A stretch of DNA of 64,000 bases from Parachlorella kessleri (Eukaryota > Chlorophyta > Trebouxiophyceae > Chlorellales > Chlorellaceae): the NCBI GenBank assembly GCA_001598975.1, contig BBXU01001073.1, positions 1 to 64,000 on the forward strand, given 5' to 3'. The notes below the pieces were generated by a model. The model did not search any database. It was not told the origin of the DNA and was given only the letters and a program-made list of their open reading frames with translations. Of this stretch, positions 45,901 through 57,900 are shown piece after piece (within the stretch, counting starts at the first letter, position 1; each line of letters starts with the position of its first letter). The position numbers and the translations under genes are program-made.

Positions 45901-48810
45901 CGTGCCAAGCAATTACACGAATGCATGGGGAAGGCATGCTGCTGGCTCTAGGATGGAGGCTCGTGGGGTACCCAAGGTGTGCATGTACGGGCCCAGCACA
46001 GACCCGCACTACTATGGCGAGTGTGTTGGCAGCCATGTCATCACAAGGACACACACAAGCTCCACCGCAGTCGCGCCCGCCCACCTATGAGGTTGGCCAG
46101 GGTCGGCGGCCGCAGCTGAAGCTCCGCCAGCAGCAAGCTGCCGCCAGCCACCAGCGCCAGCTGGCCGGAATCACCAAGCGCCAGCGCCTACAAGAACACA
46201 CAGCCCCGAAAGCAGCAGTCTCAGCACTGCGGCACTGCCAGCAGAGTTTCCAACGACCCCCACTCGCCTGAGGCCAGGCTGGCTGCGCACATCATGGCGC
46301 GAGAAGAGCAACAGGGTGGTTTAGATGTCCACCCCGGCGGGAGTGCTGGGGCCCACTGTTCCTGCCAGCCCCAGAGGCAGGCCTGCTGGGGAGGCGAGGC
46401 GGCCGGAGCACGTCACACAACCGCTGGGGGTCGGCCGCCCCTGAAAGCGCCGCCACAGGACGTGGCGGCAGGGGGGCGGGCGGCGCTGCCTGTGGCGCGG
46501 GAATGACTCAAACAGCCTCCATGTGATGCGGGTGCTGGGACCCTGGAGGGTGATCTTAAGGCCCGCGCGGCCGCACAACTACCCTTGCTCGGGCGTCCAG
46601 GCCAGAAGCCAAGAGCGAGACATTCAGGTCAGGCAAACTTGGTAGCAGCCGAGGGCTCATTCTGGGCAGCGCTCCTGGAGACGCCCCGCCTACCTGCACT
46701 GGCTGGGAGGGGTCGAGGCTGGGCGCTCCCACATCAGAAGCTGAAAGGTCCAGCGCCGCTTGCACGCAGCCGTAGACGCAGTCCAGCACAACCACCCGCA
46801 CTGCTGCCTCGCCTGCAGGAGCATGAGCAAGCCCCCAAGGGTGCAGTGGAAAGCAGCGCAGCAGGCGCCAACCTGCTTACAAGGGATGTGCTCTTTCTGT
46901 TTGGCTCTCCCTTGCTTGCAGTGTGTTTGCAAACGCATGACAGGAAGGAGCCGTGGCGAAAATATGGGCCGCACGTTAGGCACCTGGTCGAAATGAATGG
47001 CACGTTTTCACACCGCAACTTTCTCTACAAGGAGAAATGAGGTACTCTCGAATAGGCTAGCTGGGCTCAGAGAGATTCCCACAAAGCAGTCTCTTCACGC
47101 AAATCAGTTGTCTCTATCTACTGTTCGCTTTGAATCATCACTGCCCACCACATACGTGGCTGCTGCTGCCCTCACAGCACAGCATCACACGTCGCACAAC
47201 TGAGGTGCATGCCAGACAACCATGCGCAATCTCATGCAGTCGTGCAGTCATGTGGAGCCAACCAGCTGTGCAGAGAGCAGGTGCACCCACCTGGGTTCTC
47301 TGAGGACCAACCCACCACGGCCAAGAGACCACTGGTGCCGAGAGCAGTGAGAGACACTGCCTGTGCCGCGCCGCTGCCGCTGACGGTGCTGCTGCCGTGC
47401 CCGCGCTTCTTGCTGTTCCGGTGCAGCTTGCCGTTCTGCGGCGTCATGACCTGCTGCTGCTGTGCCCGCTGCGGCAAGGCAAAACCCCGCAGCCGCCGGC
47501 ACAGCTGCGGCGGCAGCTGCCCGCTGCTGCTGCTGCTGCTGCCGCCAAGGGTGCTGCTGTCATAGACTGCCAATGTACCGCTTGACCAGAGGACTGCTGT
47601 GCGGCCCGTGGTCGACACTGCTGCAAGCGCTGTGCTGTCAGGCTGGGGCGGAGATAGCTGCACAATCGGCCCACATTGCACCTTTCCGTCCTGCAGGCAT
47701 CACACCAGCATCAGCCTCCAGCGCACAGTGTGTTGGTAGTCACAAGCTGGGCAGCAACCATGCACGATTACATGATAGAGCACGCCCAAGGTGCTTCCGG
47801 ACTGTTCGGCGTCCCTAGCGCAAGCAGGAGGCGGAGCTAGTGCCGCGGCTCAGCTTACCTGCAGCTGATAGGAGCTGCAAGTGGCGCCGCCAGCACGCGG
47901 GTCAACGTGAACCACCACCAAGCTGTCGTCGGTGGCCGTGGCCGCAAGCGGCTGCAGGCCCCGCGCTTCCATGTTCTCGGCAGCCACGCCGGCAGGGCTA
48001 CAGGCGGCCACGGCCCCGTTGACGTAGACTGCAAACAACGCTGGCTGCTCAGCAGCGTCAACGTCCATGGCCGCCGCAGCATCAGCGTCCTGCTGCGGCC
48101 TCGCTGCTGCCTGGGTGGGCAGCGGGTGAAGTGAGTGCACGGCGGCAGGTAGCTGCGCCTGCCGTGCCGTCTGCCTCAAGCTTCCCACATCGGCTTTTCG
48201 GTGCCAGCTTAGCAAAATGCTGTTCGCTGAGTTACCGTCGGACGCTGGCTGGGCGGCCACAAACAGTTGCTGTGAGGACCGGTCGAAGGCTGGGCTGCTT
48301 GCCAGCCGATAGTTGGGTAGACCCAGCGCCCAGGTCTTGACAGGCTTCTGCGACAGGTTCCAGAAGAACAGGAACAGGCCATTTACGAGGCGAGTATATT
48401 TCCTACATTTCCTTCGACATCACCGTGCATGCATTAACAGGCAGGCTCCTGCGCAACACCCCACCAACCTGTGTTCGCGTATCGTAGACTATGATGCCTT
48501 CATCCCGCAAAGACACCGCCAGTTGGAACTGATGTGTTAATGAGGCGCCCAGCAGGCCCACATGGCTGCCAAGAGTGTGCGCCATGTAGGTTGATGTTGC
48601 CCCGAGGGCAAGGCTTACATAGGGGTAGTGCACATCAGCTTGCTGGGGAGGAAGACGCCGACCTTTGGGTCCATGCAGCGTGCTGGGAAGCCACAGCAGG
48701 CCCGCGAATGGGCTTATGGGACAGAGGACTTGCAGTTTAAGTGCAGTGTAATATAATATTTGAACTGCATACGTCGTAGTCGTGCTATTGGGAAGCCCTG
48801 CTTGACACAT
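42924..48810 (-). CDS. NOL11-like nucleolar protein (UTP-A type)
   Basis: Ten exons: 48810-48469, 48347-47859, 47690-47291, 46812-46694, 46187-46085, 45832-45552, 45057-44865, 44409-44036, 43783-43514, 43106-42924 (stop TGA). They give 917 residues, all phases consistent. The N-terminal half is beta-rich and repeat-like (LLWLPSTLHGPKG, GIIVYDTRTQKPVKTWALGL, SSPAFDRSSQQLFVAA, AVSLTALGTSGLLAVVGW, ALGDSGQLALVAGGSLLLAE). The C-terminal half is helical and closes like NOL11: LLRYLRTLLTNF, PAAVLEWAGAAMDANMARL and a final YTLEWLDLRVL. NOL11 is the metazoan counterpart of yeast Utp8 in the UTP-A part of the small-subunit processome, needed for pre-rRNA transcription and 18S processing. The assignment rests on domain order and C-terminal pattern, so it is probable, not certain. 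Three introns carry box C/D snoRNAs on this strand, and the gene is head to head with EFL1. Confidence 0.65.
44662..44750 (-). ncRNA. Intronic box C/D snoRNA, copy 1
   Basis: On the minus strand, sense to the host gene, in the intron between 44864 and 44410. The order is terminal stem GGGGC (44750-44746), box C GTGATGA (44744-44738), guide GTAGATAGAGACAG, box D' CTGA (44709-44706), box C' GTGACGA (44699-44693), guide GTGGGAATCTCT, box D CTGA (44670-44667), stem GCCCC. The D guide pairs with GAGATTCCCAC and the D' guide with CTGTC-CTATCTAC (one mismatch). In LSU rRNA these stand next to each other in GAGATTCCCACTGTCC (from memory). By the box-plus-five rule the D' guide points to the C after CTGT. 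Confidence 0.82.
45312..45401 (-). ncRNA. Intronic box C/D snoRNA, copy 2
   Basis: In the intron between 45551 and 45058 of the NOL11-like gene, sense strand. Box C GTGATGA is at 45394-45388, box D' CTGA at 45360-45357, a perfect box C' GTGATGA at 45350-45344 and box D CTGA at 45321-45318. The ends form GGGGGC/GCCCCC. Both guides are identical to copy 1. Outside boxes, guides and stem the copies differ, which is what conserved snoRNA paralogues show. Confidence 0.82.
47062..47147 (-). ncRNA. Intronic box C/D snoRNA, copy 3 (diverged)
   Basis: In the intron between 47290 and 46813 of the same host, sense strand. Box C GTGATGA is at 47141-47135, D' CTGA at 47107-47104, C' GTGAAGA at 47098-47092 and D CTGA at 47070-47067. 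The terminal stem is TGGGC/GCCCA, a compensated change against GGGGC/GCCCC in copy 1. The D guide is unchanged. The D' guide reads AGTAGATAGAGACAA, one base longer into the rRNA match but altered next to box D'. Confidence 0.78.
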
Positions 48811-48924
48811 GCATGTGCAGCATGTCAGCCATTTCCTGCAGCGTTAACTAGGACGTATGCGTCTGCAAAGCAATTAGTGCACTGATCCAGTTACACTGTG
48901 CTGCCCCAACCAAGGACAGACACC
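48811..48924. promoter_or_regulatory. 114-bp bidirectional promoter, NOL11-like / EFL1
   Basis: Only 114 bp separate the ATG of the NOL11-like gene (48810, minus) and the ATG of EFL1 (48925, plus). The core promoters and both 5' UTRs must fit in or overlap this spacer. No TATA box is visible. Both flanking products work in ribosome assembly, so co-regulation is likely (inference). Confidence 0.65.
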
Positions 48925-51900
48925 ATGGACGTGGATGTCCGTCTCATTGCAGAGCTGCAGAGGAAGACAGTGAGCGCTGAAGCCAAGAGAAGCTCAAACA
49001 GCTATCTAGTGTCTATTGTTGTGCGAACCACCTGCCAGTGGCTCCGGAACCTGCCTCCTACACACTGGGTGCTAGGCTTCCCCTGGTCCAGTGTCCTGCA
49101 AGGCACTGTAACACCAGGCCCCCGGACACTCCCAGTGCTCAGCCACCATCACCCCGCCCCTATCTCACCACTGGCTCCTCCCACCCACCCCCCCTGGCAG
49201 GACAGGATCCGCAACATATGTGTGCTGGCCCACGTGGACCACGGCAAGACGACGCTGTCAGATCACCTCATCGCCTCCAACGGCCTCATACACCCCCGCC
49301 TGGCGGGCGAGCTGCGCTACATGGACTCCAAGGAGGAGGAGCAGGCGCGAGGCATCACCATGAAGTCCTCCTCCATCTCGCTGCTCTTTGTGCCGGGGGC
49401 GGCGCTGCGGCCGGACGGCCCTGGCACCGTTTCGCGGCAGGAGAAGCTGGACCAGGGTGGGTCTCCCGAGCATGAGGTTGGACTGCTTCACTTGAGGATG
49501 CTGAGGGTCACCAGTGTGAAGGTAGCAAGCTGCGCCGGCGCACGTCTCTGGGACCCCTGCCCCCCTGAGAAGCTGCCGAAGCTGTTTTCAGCGGGCCGGA
49601 GAGCGCTCTGACCTGCCAGGCCTCCCCGCCTGCTGCTGCAGGCTACCTGGTGAACCTGATCGACTCCCCCGGGCACGTGGACTTTTGCAGCGAGGTGTCC
49701 ACGGCGGCGCGGCTGTGCGACGGCGCGTTTGTGGTGGTGGACGCGGTGGAGGGCGTGTGCATACAGACGCACGCCGTGCTGCGGCAGGCGTTTGAGGAAA
49801 AGGTGCGGCAGGCAGCACAGCGGGGTGTGCTTCCTGGCAGGCATGGTGGCAGACATTCCAACCGGCGGGCTCTCGTCAGTCACCCAGTAGCTCAGCAAGA
49901 CAGCGCAGCACAGCACAGCGCGTGTTAGAAGGTGCAAACCAGTGCTGGCAGCATGTGCCTGGCAGCCAGCAGAGCGCCGGCGAGGTGGACGGACCTGCAG
50001 GGCGTCAAGGGCAACCTGCGAACACACGCTGGAGGGCCTGGCTGTGCCAGTCGCTGGCTGGGGCGGTACCACAGATGAAGGTTTTATGTGCCCCTGGCGA
50101 GCTGCTGCAGGTGAGGCTGTGCCTGGTGATCAACAAGGTGGACCGCCTCATCCTGGAGCTGCGGCTGACACCCCTGGTGAGCCGGCGAGTCGCTGGTTGG
50201 GGAAGCCTCCCAGAATAGCTGGCCTTTTCTTGTAGATGGCAGCCGGCGTTGTGCAGAGCGAGGGGATGAAGCGGGCGCTGGCACAACTGTGGAGCCCTAC
50301 AGCATGACGCGAGGTCCTGTGAACTTGATGCCCCTGTTTGTTCCAGCCGAGTTCTGCCTGTCCTTCGACACCAGGTGAATGTCCTCCGCACGCAGGAAGC
50401 GTACGAGCGGCTCAAGTCAATCATTGCCCATGTCAACATGATCATCTCAGCCTTCCACTCAGGTAGGCAGGCAGGCGGTGTGCTCCACCCAGCTTGGGTA
50501 CAGCACGGCCGCTGTTGCAAGGTTTTTGGGCCCTCTGTTGGTTTTCCCAAGGGTTTTGGCCGTTGCTGGTGCAGTGCAGACATGATGGACAGTGGCATAT
50601 GTGATATTGCTGGTGGCATTCAGCAGCCCCGCTCAGACAGGCCCTGCCTCTAGGCATGCACACAGCAGGGGGACGCCCAACACCGACGTCACATCTACGC
50701 ATTGACAGTGCAGGCAACCCCTCAGCCCCTGTAGTGCCTCTTGCACTCCGTCTGATGTGGCCTTGCTGGTGCCTGCAGAGAGGTATATTTCTGAGGCAGA
50801 CTCTGTGCTGGCCTACGAAGATGCCAAGGCGGCTCATGCAGACGGGGCAGCGCACAGGTACCAGGGCTGGCTACTCGCTGGCACCTCCTCCTGTATGGAT
50901 GGGTGCCACAACTTCCGACAGGTGGTGCCCGGCAGCAGGCCCTTGTTCTCGGCGGCCAGTTGTCTGTACTTAACACACATCTGAGGTGCTGCGTCCTCCG
51001 TTGATGCTGAGGCCAGAGCAACAGTGGGCTCCTCCTTCCTCAGGTCAGCCCTGGGTGGAGCAGGGGCAGACAGGCAGGCCGTATGCGGTGCAGGCAGCAG
51101 CAGAATGGCGGTGGGGAGGAGGCTGAAACAGAGGAAGGGGAGGAGGAGAGGAGGAGGAGGAGCAGGAGTTCTCTCCCGAGAAGGGCAACGTCGCCTTTGC
51201 CAGCGCCTACGACGGCTGGGCGTTCCGCATCTCGCAGTTTGCCGAGATGTATGCGGGTGAGCCTGGGGCGCCTTGCAGGGCTGCGGCGTGGGGGGAGTGT
51301 CGCCGGAGACACATTGCAGGCATTCTGGGCGCGGGAACGTCATTCGAGGCGGGGAACAGTGGAATGATACACGTGCAGAGGTATGCATCTGCGTCTCACC
51401 AGCAGCTGGTGAGCATGGGGTAGGGAAGGAGGGGACGGCCGTGCGCTGTTTGCAAGCGGCCGTGCCGTGCTTACCGACCGAGGTGTTGCCACTCCTCCTA
51501 AGCTTGAAGTACTGGCTGGCTACCAACAGCAGCCATGATCAGGTGGCTGCTTGCATCGAGGCTCGCTATGGGTCAGTGCTTGCTCTTTCTACATCTGGTC
51601 ACGTGCTTGGAACACTGCAATCAAGCCGGCCCCCCTTTACCCCTGTATGCACCCGCAGCCAAGATGGGTTGCAAGGCATCAGCGCTGGAGCGGGCTCTGT
51701 GGGGCGAGTACGCCTACCAGGCCAAGACCAAGCGCATTGTGCGCATCCAGCAGTCCCAGTACGGCACGGTGAAGCCGCTGTTTGTGCAGCTAGCGCTGGA
51801 GCCCCTGTGGAAGGTGGGGCGGGGTGTTGCAGAGCTGTTGCAGAGCTGTTGCTACTCGACCTGAGCTGCAGGCTGCGGTGCTGCTAGGTGTGCCTGCTGC

Positions 51901-54900
51901 CTGGTTGCCTGGCATGTGTTAGGTGACACTTCAGTGAGCAGAGGACTGAGCCAGCAGCGTTTACGCAAACCTGGGGCCACGGTTGGAAATTTGAAGAGGA
52001 GTTGGAACTGCAGCCCGCCCTCCAAACATCCCAAATGTTTGCAGGTAGTGGGCACAGGGTATGAGAGGTGAACGATACTGACAGGGCTGGATGCAGAATC
52101 TGCCTGAGTTATAGCATGTTGGCTGCTGTAAGTTGCAGGCATACGGCGCCTGTGAGCCCGGCGAGGACCACAAGGCCCTGCTGGCCAAGATGGTGGCGGG
52201 GCTGGGGCTGGGGGGCAGGGTGACGGAGAGGGCGCTGGCGCACCCGGAGGCGCGCGCCGCTCTGCGCGCTGTGCTGCGCGCGTGGCTGCCGCTGGCGGAT
52301 GCCACGCTGCAGGTGGGGCAGGGGCCTAGGGCCTAAGGCTGTGCAGGGTGTGCCTTGTTGGTGCACGGGGCTGGGCTTGACAGGGTGGGCGGAGTGCATG
52401 GGATGCTGGTGGAATAGCAAGCTGGTGAGGCTAGGGGTGATGCTTGGCTTGTCAGGGCCTTTTCTTTGGTGCGCCCTGGCATGCAGCTCGTGGCTTGTGC
52501 AGGCGCAGTCTTCACTACCCCGGTCAGATGCTTTGTGAAGGGGCGCCGGTTGCCAGCGGAAGGTGTGCCATGCTAAGCAATGCACAGCCCTCGGAAATGC
52601 TCTCTTCCCCCTGTCTCTGACCCCTCCATACCTCTCTCCCCCTGCAGATGGCGGCAGAGCACCTGCCCAGCCCCGTGGCCGCCGCCCCCGACCGCCTGCC
52701 GCGCCTGCTGCCGCCCCGGACCCTCGCCCTCAAGGGCCACGAGGTCACCCAGCAGCTGGCACAGTTGCTGGAGGCCACGGAGGCGGCGCTGCGGCGCTGC
52801 AGCGCCGACCCGGAGGCGCCCTGCGTGGTGTACGTGTCCAAGATGGTGGCGGTGCCGGCCAACGCGCTGCCGCGGTGAGGGCCAGGGGTGAGCCTGCCGT
52901 GGCGGGGTGGCCTTGCGAAGTTGGGCTGCGTTCGGAGAGGGGCTCGGGGCTGGGAAGAGGTTTTTGTGGAGCCGGAGGCCTGGGAGTGCATTTTGCCGGA
53001 ACATGCTCAAAGTGCACTTAGCTTTAGGGTTTGGGTGGCGCTAGGGCAAGTAATGCTTGGTCATGGGTTGCAGTTTGACTGCTCCCAATGCTTCACCGCT
53101 TTCTGTTGTCCTGTTCACCTTGGGTGTGCTTGTGCTGCTTGATGCTGCTCCACACTAACATCCAACCCCTTGTTCCCCGCTTAATGCCCTCGTCTCCTCC
53201 TGACCTCCATGACCACCCAGCCTCCCGCTCCCTCCTTTCCTCCCATGCAGAGCCACCGGCGAGCCAGGCCCCGCCAACCCCGCTGAGGAGCGCTTCCTCG
53301 CCTTTGGCCGCGTCTTCAGCGGCGTGCTGCGGGCGGGTCAGGCCGTGCATGTGCTGCACGCCACGTACAACCCCGCCGACCCCGCCACCGGCGCGGAGGC
53401 GCAGGCGGTGGCGCTGGGCGCGCTGTACCTCATGATGGGGCGCGGGCTGGAACGGCTGCAGGTGGGGGGTGTGCACAGCTGGCCCCTGCCCCCGCTACCT
53501 TGTGTGTGTGGGTTTGTGGGTGGGGCGGTCGGAGGGAGCATACACCCCCACTTACTCTGCGTGTGGGAGCGCTTACAGGCGGCCATGTGCGCCGGCTGGT
53601 TTTGGTTGGCCATGCCAGGGGCGCCTCGCCGCTAGCTTGTGCGTGGCCTTTATAGGGGATGCTGACCTGGCAGTGGTAGGGTGCTACCAGCAGCCGCCTC
53701 TGGACTGAGGGGGGGTACTTGACGCCCCCGCGCGTGTGCATGGCCTGCTGAGCCTGCTGTGGCTGTGCAGGAGGTCCCCGCCGGCAACGTGCTGGCGGTA
53801 GCGGGGCTGGACCTAGCCATTCTCAAGTCGGCGACCGTGGCCAGCAGCCCGCTGTGCCGGCCGCTGGCGCCCATGCTCTTCCAGTCGGCACCCATTGTTA
53901 GGGTGGCGGGTGAGGCCGCGGGCTGGGTGGTGGGGGTAAGGCGGCTGTTTCAGGGAAATGAAACTTGTGGAATTGCTGTCCTGCGCCGGTTGTAGTGAGG
54001 GTGGCGGGGAAGGCTGCGCTCATGGGAGGGAGGATATCTGAGCATGAGCACTTGCCGACCCTTTATACTTTGACGACGGGCCTGGAGCACTTGCTGTGCC
54101 CGCCTGCTGTGTGAGACAGGATGGCAGGGCTGTCTTGCTTGTCCCGCCGAGGCCCCGGGTGTATGCATTATTATCATTTTGGTGGACAGTAGGGGACCCT
54201 CTTCTGATGCCCGACCCTGGCTGCACTCACCGCCAGTGTTCCTGTTCCTTGTGCTGTGTGTTCTTGCAGTGGAGCCCGCTCACCCCGGCGAAATGCCGGC
54301 GCTGGCGGAGGGGCTGCGGCTGCTGCACCGGGCCGACCCCCTGGTGCAAGTGTCGGTGCAGGACACTGGCGAGCACGTGGTCGCAGCAGCAGGTGCGGTG
54401 CGGTGCGGACTTACTTTCCAGTGAGGGTTGGGGGTGGGCCCACCCCCCTGTGGTAGTGGTGCTGTGCTGCGTTCCTTGCTACAGAGCAACGACCAGGCAG
54501 CTAGCGTGGTGAGTGCGCAACCCTGGGCAGGGCCTGCGGCTTTCTGCGAGCCCTGCTAGGTTATCACTGGTTCCCTGAACATGGAGGTGCTTATATGCAC
54601 CGATGGCGCCGACACGTTCTCTCTCTTCCAGCCGGTGCTGCCCCCGGGAAGTCCTGCATTCAGGGTGCAGTGCCACCAGCAAGTTCTGTCAGCCTTCATT
54701 CAGTACAGGGTGGGGTGCCCCATGCAGGGCGCGTCATCACCAGCCTGCCCTGCCACCTCTCCGCCTCTGACGGCTCACCTGCACCTGCCCCTCCCTCCCT
54801 GCAGGCGAGATCCACCTGGAGACGTGTATCAAGGACCTGCGGGAGCGCTTTGCACGAGTGGAGCTGCTGGTCTCGCCGCCGCTGGTGGCCTTCAGGTAGG

Positions 54901-57900
54901 TGTGCCTGACCAAAGTGCTGGCTTTGGGAGTGTGTCTGGGCACGCTCCGTCCAGCTCGGCACAGGTAGGATTTGACACCAACATGGGTTGCGGGGTTCTG
55001 TTACAGACTCTCAGAAGCCCTGCGGCTGCCTGTGGAGGGCGCAGGGAAGCCAACCCAAAGGCGCGGTGCGGCTTGCATCTGGTGTGAAAGGGCTGCTTCC
55101 CAGCTAGCCCGCGACTGCCATACCACAGCACCCCCTATATAGCCAGGGTCTTCTTGGCACCCCACCCAGTCTGCCATGCTATGCTGTGCTATGCTGTGCT
55201 CTGTTGTGCTGTGCAGGGAGACGGTGGCGTGCCCCACTGAACTCCCCCCGGAGGTTACCCCCAAGCCGCCGCGGGTGGTGGAGGCCACCACGCCCAACGG
55301 CGCCTGCACGCTGCGGGTGCGCGCTGTGCCGCTGCCCGCCGCGCTGGCCGTGGCGCTGGACCAGCACACCAGCCTGCTGGCGCGGCTGAGCGGGGGCCCT
55401 GCCCAGGTGAGGTCGCTTTGCACAGTCAAAGCGGGGCAGCAGCGTCCAGCATGAGGTTGGCGGGGCTCTGCGAGGTGATGGACACTATGACTCGTGTGTG
55501 TTTGTGCAAGGCGCTGCTGTTTGGTGAGTGTCAGGCAGCTCTGCTTCCACATCTCTCGCCAGCTCAGGTGAATGTGCTGCGGAAGCAAGGTTTGCTACCC
55601 ACGCCACCGGGACTGCTGCAAATTGTGCTTAACATCTGCCTCTTGGAGTGTGTGACTTGTAAAAGGTTGTTTCTTTGGCGAGGCCAATGCATTAGGTCTG
55701 TGCCTGCAGGCCACGAGAACCGACGCCGAGCAGCCGCTGCTGGCGGCCCCTCGGCCTCCCTCACCCGCCAACGGCGACCTGGCGGGGACCGATCCCGTGG
55801 CGGGGGAGGATGCCCAGAGCTTGGAGGCCTTTGGGGCCAGGCTGGCGGGCCTGGCCCGGGAGGAGGGCAAAGACACCCGGCTGGACAGCCTTCTCCAGGT
55901 GTGGAGAGGCATGGGGCGTGCCAAGCGTTCGCAGGTGCTCGTTGCCCGTCGGGCTGCCGCTTTTTGGTGCAGTAACTGCGGGGGTGCGTTGGTCAGCTTG
56001 CCGTGCCATGTGCACCAGCATGATAGGCATGCCGCGCCTAGAGGGTATCAAGCCGCACTCCCGCTTCCAGCTGAAGCGTGCACACGGCGTAGGGAGCAGG
56101 CTGCGCCCATGCCAGTCATCAAGGCGTGCTTGCATGAAACGTTACTTCCCCAAGGGGTCAGTGTTGAAACCATGCCACCCAGGAGTTGGACATGAGACGT
56201 GGCTATGCTCACACATGTTTGTCCCTCCCTCCAGAACTTGCTCCAAGCGTGCATGTTGCCATGCCCTGCCCCGCCGCAGCGTGCCTGGATGTTTGGCCCC
56301 CGGAGGACCGGCCCCAACATCCTCCTGGCCTCCCCACCCACCACCACCCACGCTGCAGCCGCTGATGGCGCCAGCGCCGCCCGCCAGGAGGGCGCAAGCA
56401 GCAGCTTGTTTGAGGCGCCGTCGGGCAGCGTGTACAGGCTGTCAAAGCAGGGGCAGCATGGCAGGGCGCACGCGCACGGGGCGGCCCCGCAGGAGGCCGC
56501 CGCGGCAGCCGCAGCAGCGGCAGCGGACGACGGGGAGGAGCAGCTGCAGCAGGTGGGAGTGCCGTGGGCGGTACATGGTGTGTGGGTACAACCAGCCAGC
56601 CGGTGCTGTGTAGATGTTTGAGTGAGCTACATGCTCGCTGGCTATAGGAAGATCTTGGGATAGTACTAGTAAGGGGGTTTGTAGGGGCTGTGCTCAAAAC
56701 GATGCTCTGTCCAGGCCTGTGCAGCGTGTGATGGGCTCTGCTGCAACGCATCATGTTGTAGGGTGCTCGGCAGGCCGTGCTGGGTCTTGGGTTCCCCAAG
56801 GCGGCCCAGAAGCTGGGTCTGGTGGAGGGGCGGGACACAGGCTCCTCCCATGCCCGTGCTGTGGCTGCTGAGCTGGCCAGCCAGGTTGCCAGCCTGGACC
56901 TGACCACCACGGAGCATGCACAGCACGGGCAGCAGGCGCAGCATGCCCACCAGCCGCAGCAGGACGGAAGCAGCACAGGCGAGGGGCAGCAGAACGGCGG
57001 CGCTGCTGCCAGTCACCAGGGCGCGGCAGCTTCTGGTTCGGCAGCCCTTCGGGAGGCGGCAAGCGCCAATGGAGCTACGCCCCAGGAAGACAGCGGGGCA
57101 GCGGCGCACAGCCGCAACATAGAATACCTCCGGTACAGGCAAGTCATGCAATTTCCTTGCTGGCCATGTGCATTATCGCATACTCGCAGCCTGAAGCGTT
57201 ATGTTAGTCCCATGCTGGGATGCACTGGTGGCTCGGGTGCATTGTTAGGCACAAGAGGGTGCCACCGAGCCACCGAGTGTTCATAACAGGCTGCCCTTGT
57301 GCTACCTCGCTCCCTGCTATGCAGCGTGGAGTCTGGGGTGGTGGCCGGCTTCCAGATGGCAACCGCGGCGGGGCCGCTGTGCGATGAGCCCATGTGGGGG
57401 GTTGCCTTTGAGGTGGAGGCTCGGCTCAACCTGGGGGACTCACAAGGCAAGGAAGCGGAGCAGGCAGACTTGGCAGACAGCTACCTGCAGGCATCTCCAG
57501 GGTGTGATCGCCTAGGCCCGGTAGCAAGTTGTATGCTGGCCTTGCTTCCATCCAACATCCATACCCAGACTGGGCGGGTTGTGCTCCAGTCTAGCTGACA
57601 AGCAAGGGTGTGGCATGGTCACTCTCCCCCCAATCTCGCGCTCTCACCTGCAGGCGACACCAGTGATGCGGCGGCAGCGAGCCTGCGTTTGGCTGAGGAC
57701 GTGTACGGCCCCTTCAGCGGCCAGGTCACGTCTGCCGCGCGGCAGGCCCTGCGGCGGGCGGTGCTGGAGGGGGACCCTCGCTTGGCGGAGGCCCTTTTCC
57801 TTTGTGAGGTGAGCACTTAATCTATCTTTGGTTTTTCCATGGCGGAGGCCCTAGTCCTCTGTGAGGTGAGCACTTGGTTCGTATTGGGCTATGTTGCGCA

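Noticed and set aside
44641..47150. The intronic repeats as introner or transposon insertions
   Set aside because: Box order, stem covariation, sense orientation and rRNA complementarity fit snoRNAs better. No target-site duplication or splice-site-carrying ends were seen.
48348..48420. Extension of NOL11-like exon 2 upstream to about 48400
   Set aside because: That entry needs phase 2 while exon 1 ends in phase 0. The acceptor before 48347 fits the phase.
56235..56279. Longer version of EFL1 exon 17 beginning at an acceptor near 56234
   Set aside because: It is in frame, but would insert 15 residues into a conserved segment. Starting at 56280 joins LDSLLQ to RAWMFGPRR as in the family.
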